DNA from: Apostichopus japonicus
Lineage: Eukaryota; Echinodermata; Holothuroidea; Aspidochirotida; Stichopodidae
Reading direction: 5' to 3'
Assembly (NCBI RefSeq): GCF_037975245.1
Contig: NC_092572.1
Span: 9,570,001-9,634,000, forward strand
Length of the DNA: 64,000 nt
The notes under the pieces were generated by a model. The model was given only the letters and a program-made list of their open reading frames with translations. It did not search any database and was not told the origin of the DNA. How positions within the stretch are numbered: the stretch's first letter is position 1; each line of letters opens with the position of its first letter. Position numbers and translations under genes: made by a program. Shown piece after piece: positions 63,249 to 64,000 of this stretch.

Positions 63249-63621
63249 GGAGAGGGGAGAGGGGAGAGGGGAGAGGGGAGAGGGGAGAGGGGAGAGGGGA
63301 GAGGGGAGAGGGGAGAGGGGAGAGGGGAGAGGGGAGAGGGGAGAGGGGAGAGGGGAGAGGGGAGAGGGGAGAGGGGAGAGGGGAGAGGGGAGAGGGGAGA
63401 GGGGAGAGGGGAGAGGGGAGAGGGGAGAGGGGAGAGGGGAGAGGGGAGAGGGGAGAGGGGAGAGGGGAGAGGGGAGAGGGGAGAGGGGAGAGGGGAGAGG
63501 GGAGAGGGGAGAGGGGAGAGGGGAGAGGGGAGAGGGGAGAGGGGAGAGGGGAGAGGGGAGAGGGGAGAGGGGAGAGGGGAGAGGGGAGAGGGGAGAGGGG
63601 AGAGGGGAGAGGGGAGAGGGA
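63249..63621 (+). repeat. (GGAGAGG)n heptamer array
   Basis: About 53 head-to-tail copies of a 7-bp unit, almost without error over 373 bp; all purine on the plus strand. Because 7 is not a multiple of 3, all three frames of each strand read as the same seven-residue cycle (RGERGEG on plus, LSPLPSP on minus), which explains the long open frames. Prone to quadruplex or triplex (H-DNA) structure. Confidence 0.98.
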
Positions 63622-64000
63622 GAAACAGAAGCGTAAAGAATGAAAGAAAAGAGAAAAATACACAGAGAAAGAATGAAATGTAAGTGTAAAATTGATACAA
63701 AACAAAAGATATTTATGATAATCAAAAATGGTTGCCTGCATGGCAATCCTTTTGAAAATTTAATTCAACAAAACAATCCAGCAACGCCGTGGATTGTATC
63801 AAAGTGTATGTTGGGCGTGACGGATGGGACATGATAAGGGGTGGGGGGCTCCCTTTAACCCCTCAGCGCCTGTACAAGAAATGTTGTCAGAATCAAGTTA
63901 TTCATAACAATTATTTTGGGGGGGGTGTCAAGAATGTTCGAGGACGGCTTATAATTTGAATAATAAATTGAATTCCAATATTTTGAGAAATATACTCAAT
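63622..64000. other. A/G-rich flank and right edge
   Basis: Purine-rich flank of the heptamer array, then unique sequence with G-runs at 63840 and 63919. Nothing coding was recognised up to the window edge. Confidence 0.45.

Noticed and set aside
63148-63746. Long minus-strand frames (180-197 codons) rich in Leu-Ser-Pro
   Set aside because: A direct consequence of the 7-bp GGAGAGG array: all frames read the same cycle. No domain, no splice support.

Overview
The window is non-prokaryotic nuclear DNA: visibly AT-rich, almost without long open reading frames, and full of introns, tRNA-derived SINEs, short inverted-repeat transposons (MITEs), minisatellites and microsatellites. There are no operons, rRNA genes, CRISPR arrays or bacterial signals. 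The mix of a SINE with an intact RNA polymerase III head, hAT-type and Mutator-type MITEs, a decayed L1/Tx1-type LINE tail, a Penelope-associated hammerhead-like motif and a V-set immunoglobulin exon suggests a marine invertebrate, quite possibly an echinoderm. That assignment is inference, because no species-diagnostic gene is present.

The only gene I can defend lies on the minus strand, right of centre. A signal-peptide exon (56116 down to 56068) ends in a phase-1 donor. After a 7.46-kb intron, a V-set Ig exon (48607 down to 48260) opens in the matching phase and closes with another phase-1 donor (GTAAGG). Together they give the N-terminus of a secreted or surface Ig-domain protein; later exons were not found. 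The Ig exon is pinched between two minisatellites. A 58-bp array touches its 3' splice junction and carries the junction itself in every unit. A 90-bp array starts about 80 bp upstream, inside intron 1. A possible plus-strand terminal exon (46836-46937) is the only other gene-like piece with a good acceptor; it is unrecognised.

Layout. 1-8 kb: SINE, TA repeat, purine tract, hAT MITE with perfect 8-bp target duplication, dimeric ~76-bp satellite. 8-22 kb: mostly unremarkable intergenic DNA with a second SINE, a LINE tail, a 24-bp repeat, a SINE fragment and one higher-complexity island. 22.5-24 kb: ~360-bp tandem copies decaying along the array. 25-33 kb: unique sequence, a Mutator-like MITE with a perfect 11-bp duplication, and a SINE fragment. 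33-37 kb: hammerhead-like motif and dispersed repeats. 38-43 kb: two complex non-repetitive islands (candidate regulatory DNA), a 21-bp palindromic minisatellite and a nested GGGATAT repeat. 46-56 kb: the Ig gene. 52-60 kb: five hAT-type MITEs. 61-64 kb: a thrice-copied ~95-bp repeat, a tRNA-like relic and a 373-bp GGAGAGG heptamer array.

Two signals deserve most attention. One is the array of 17 decoy 5' splice sites grown out of the Ig exon's own donor. The other is the hammerhead-like ribozyme motif at 33438-33500.
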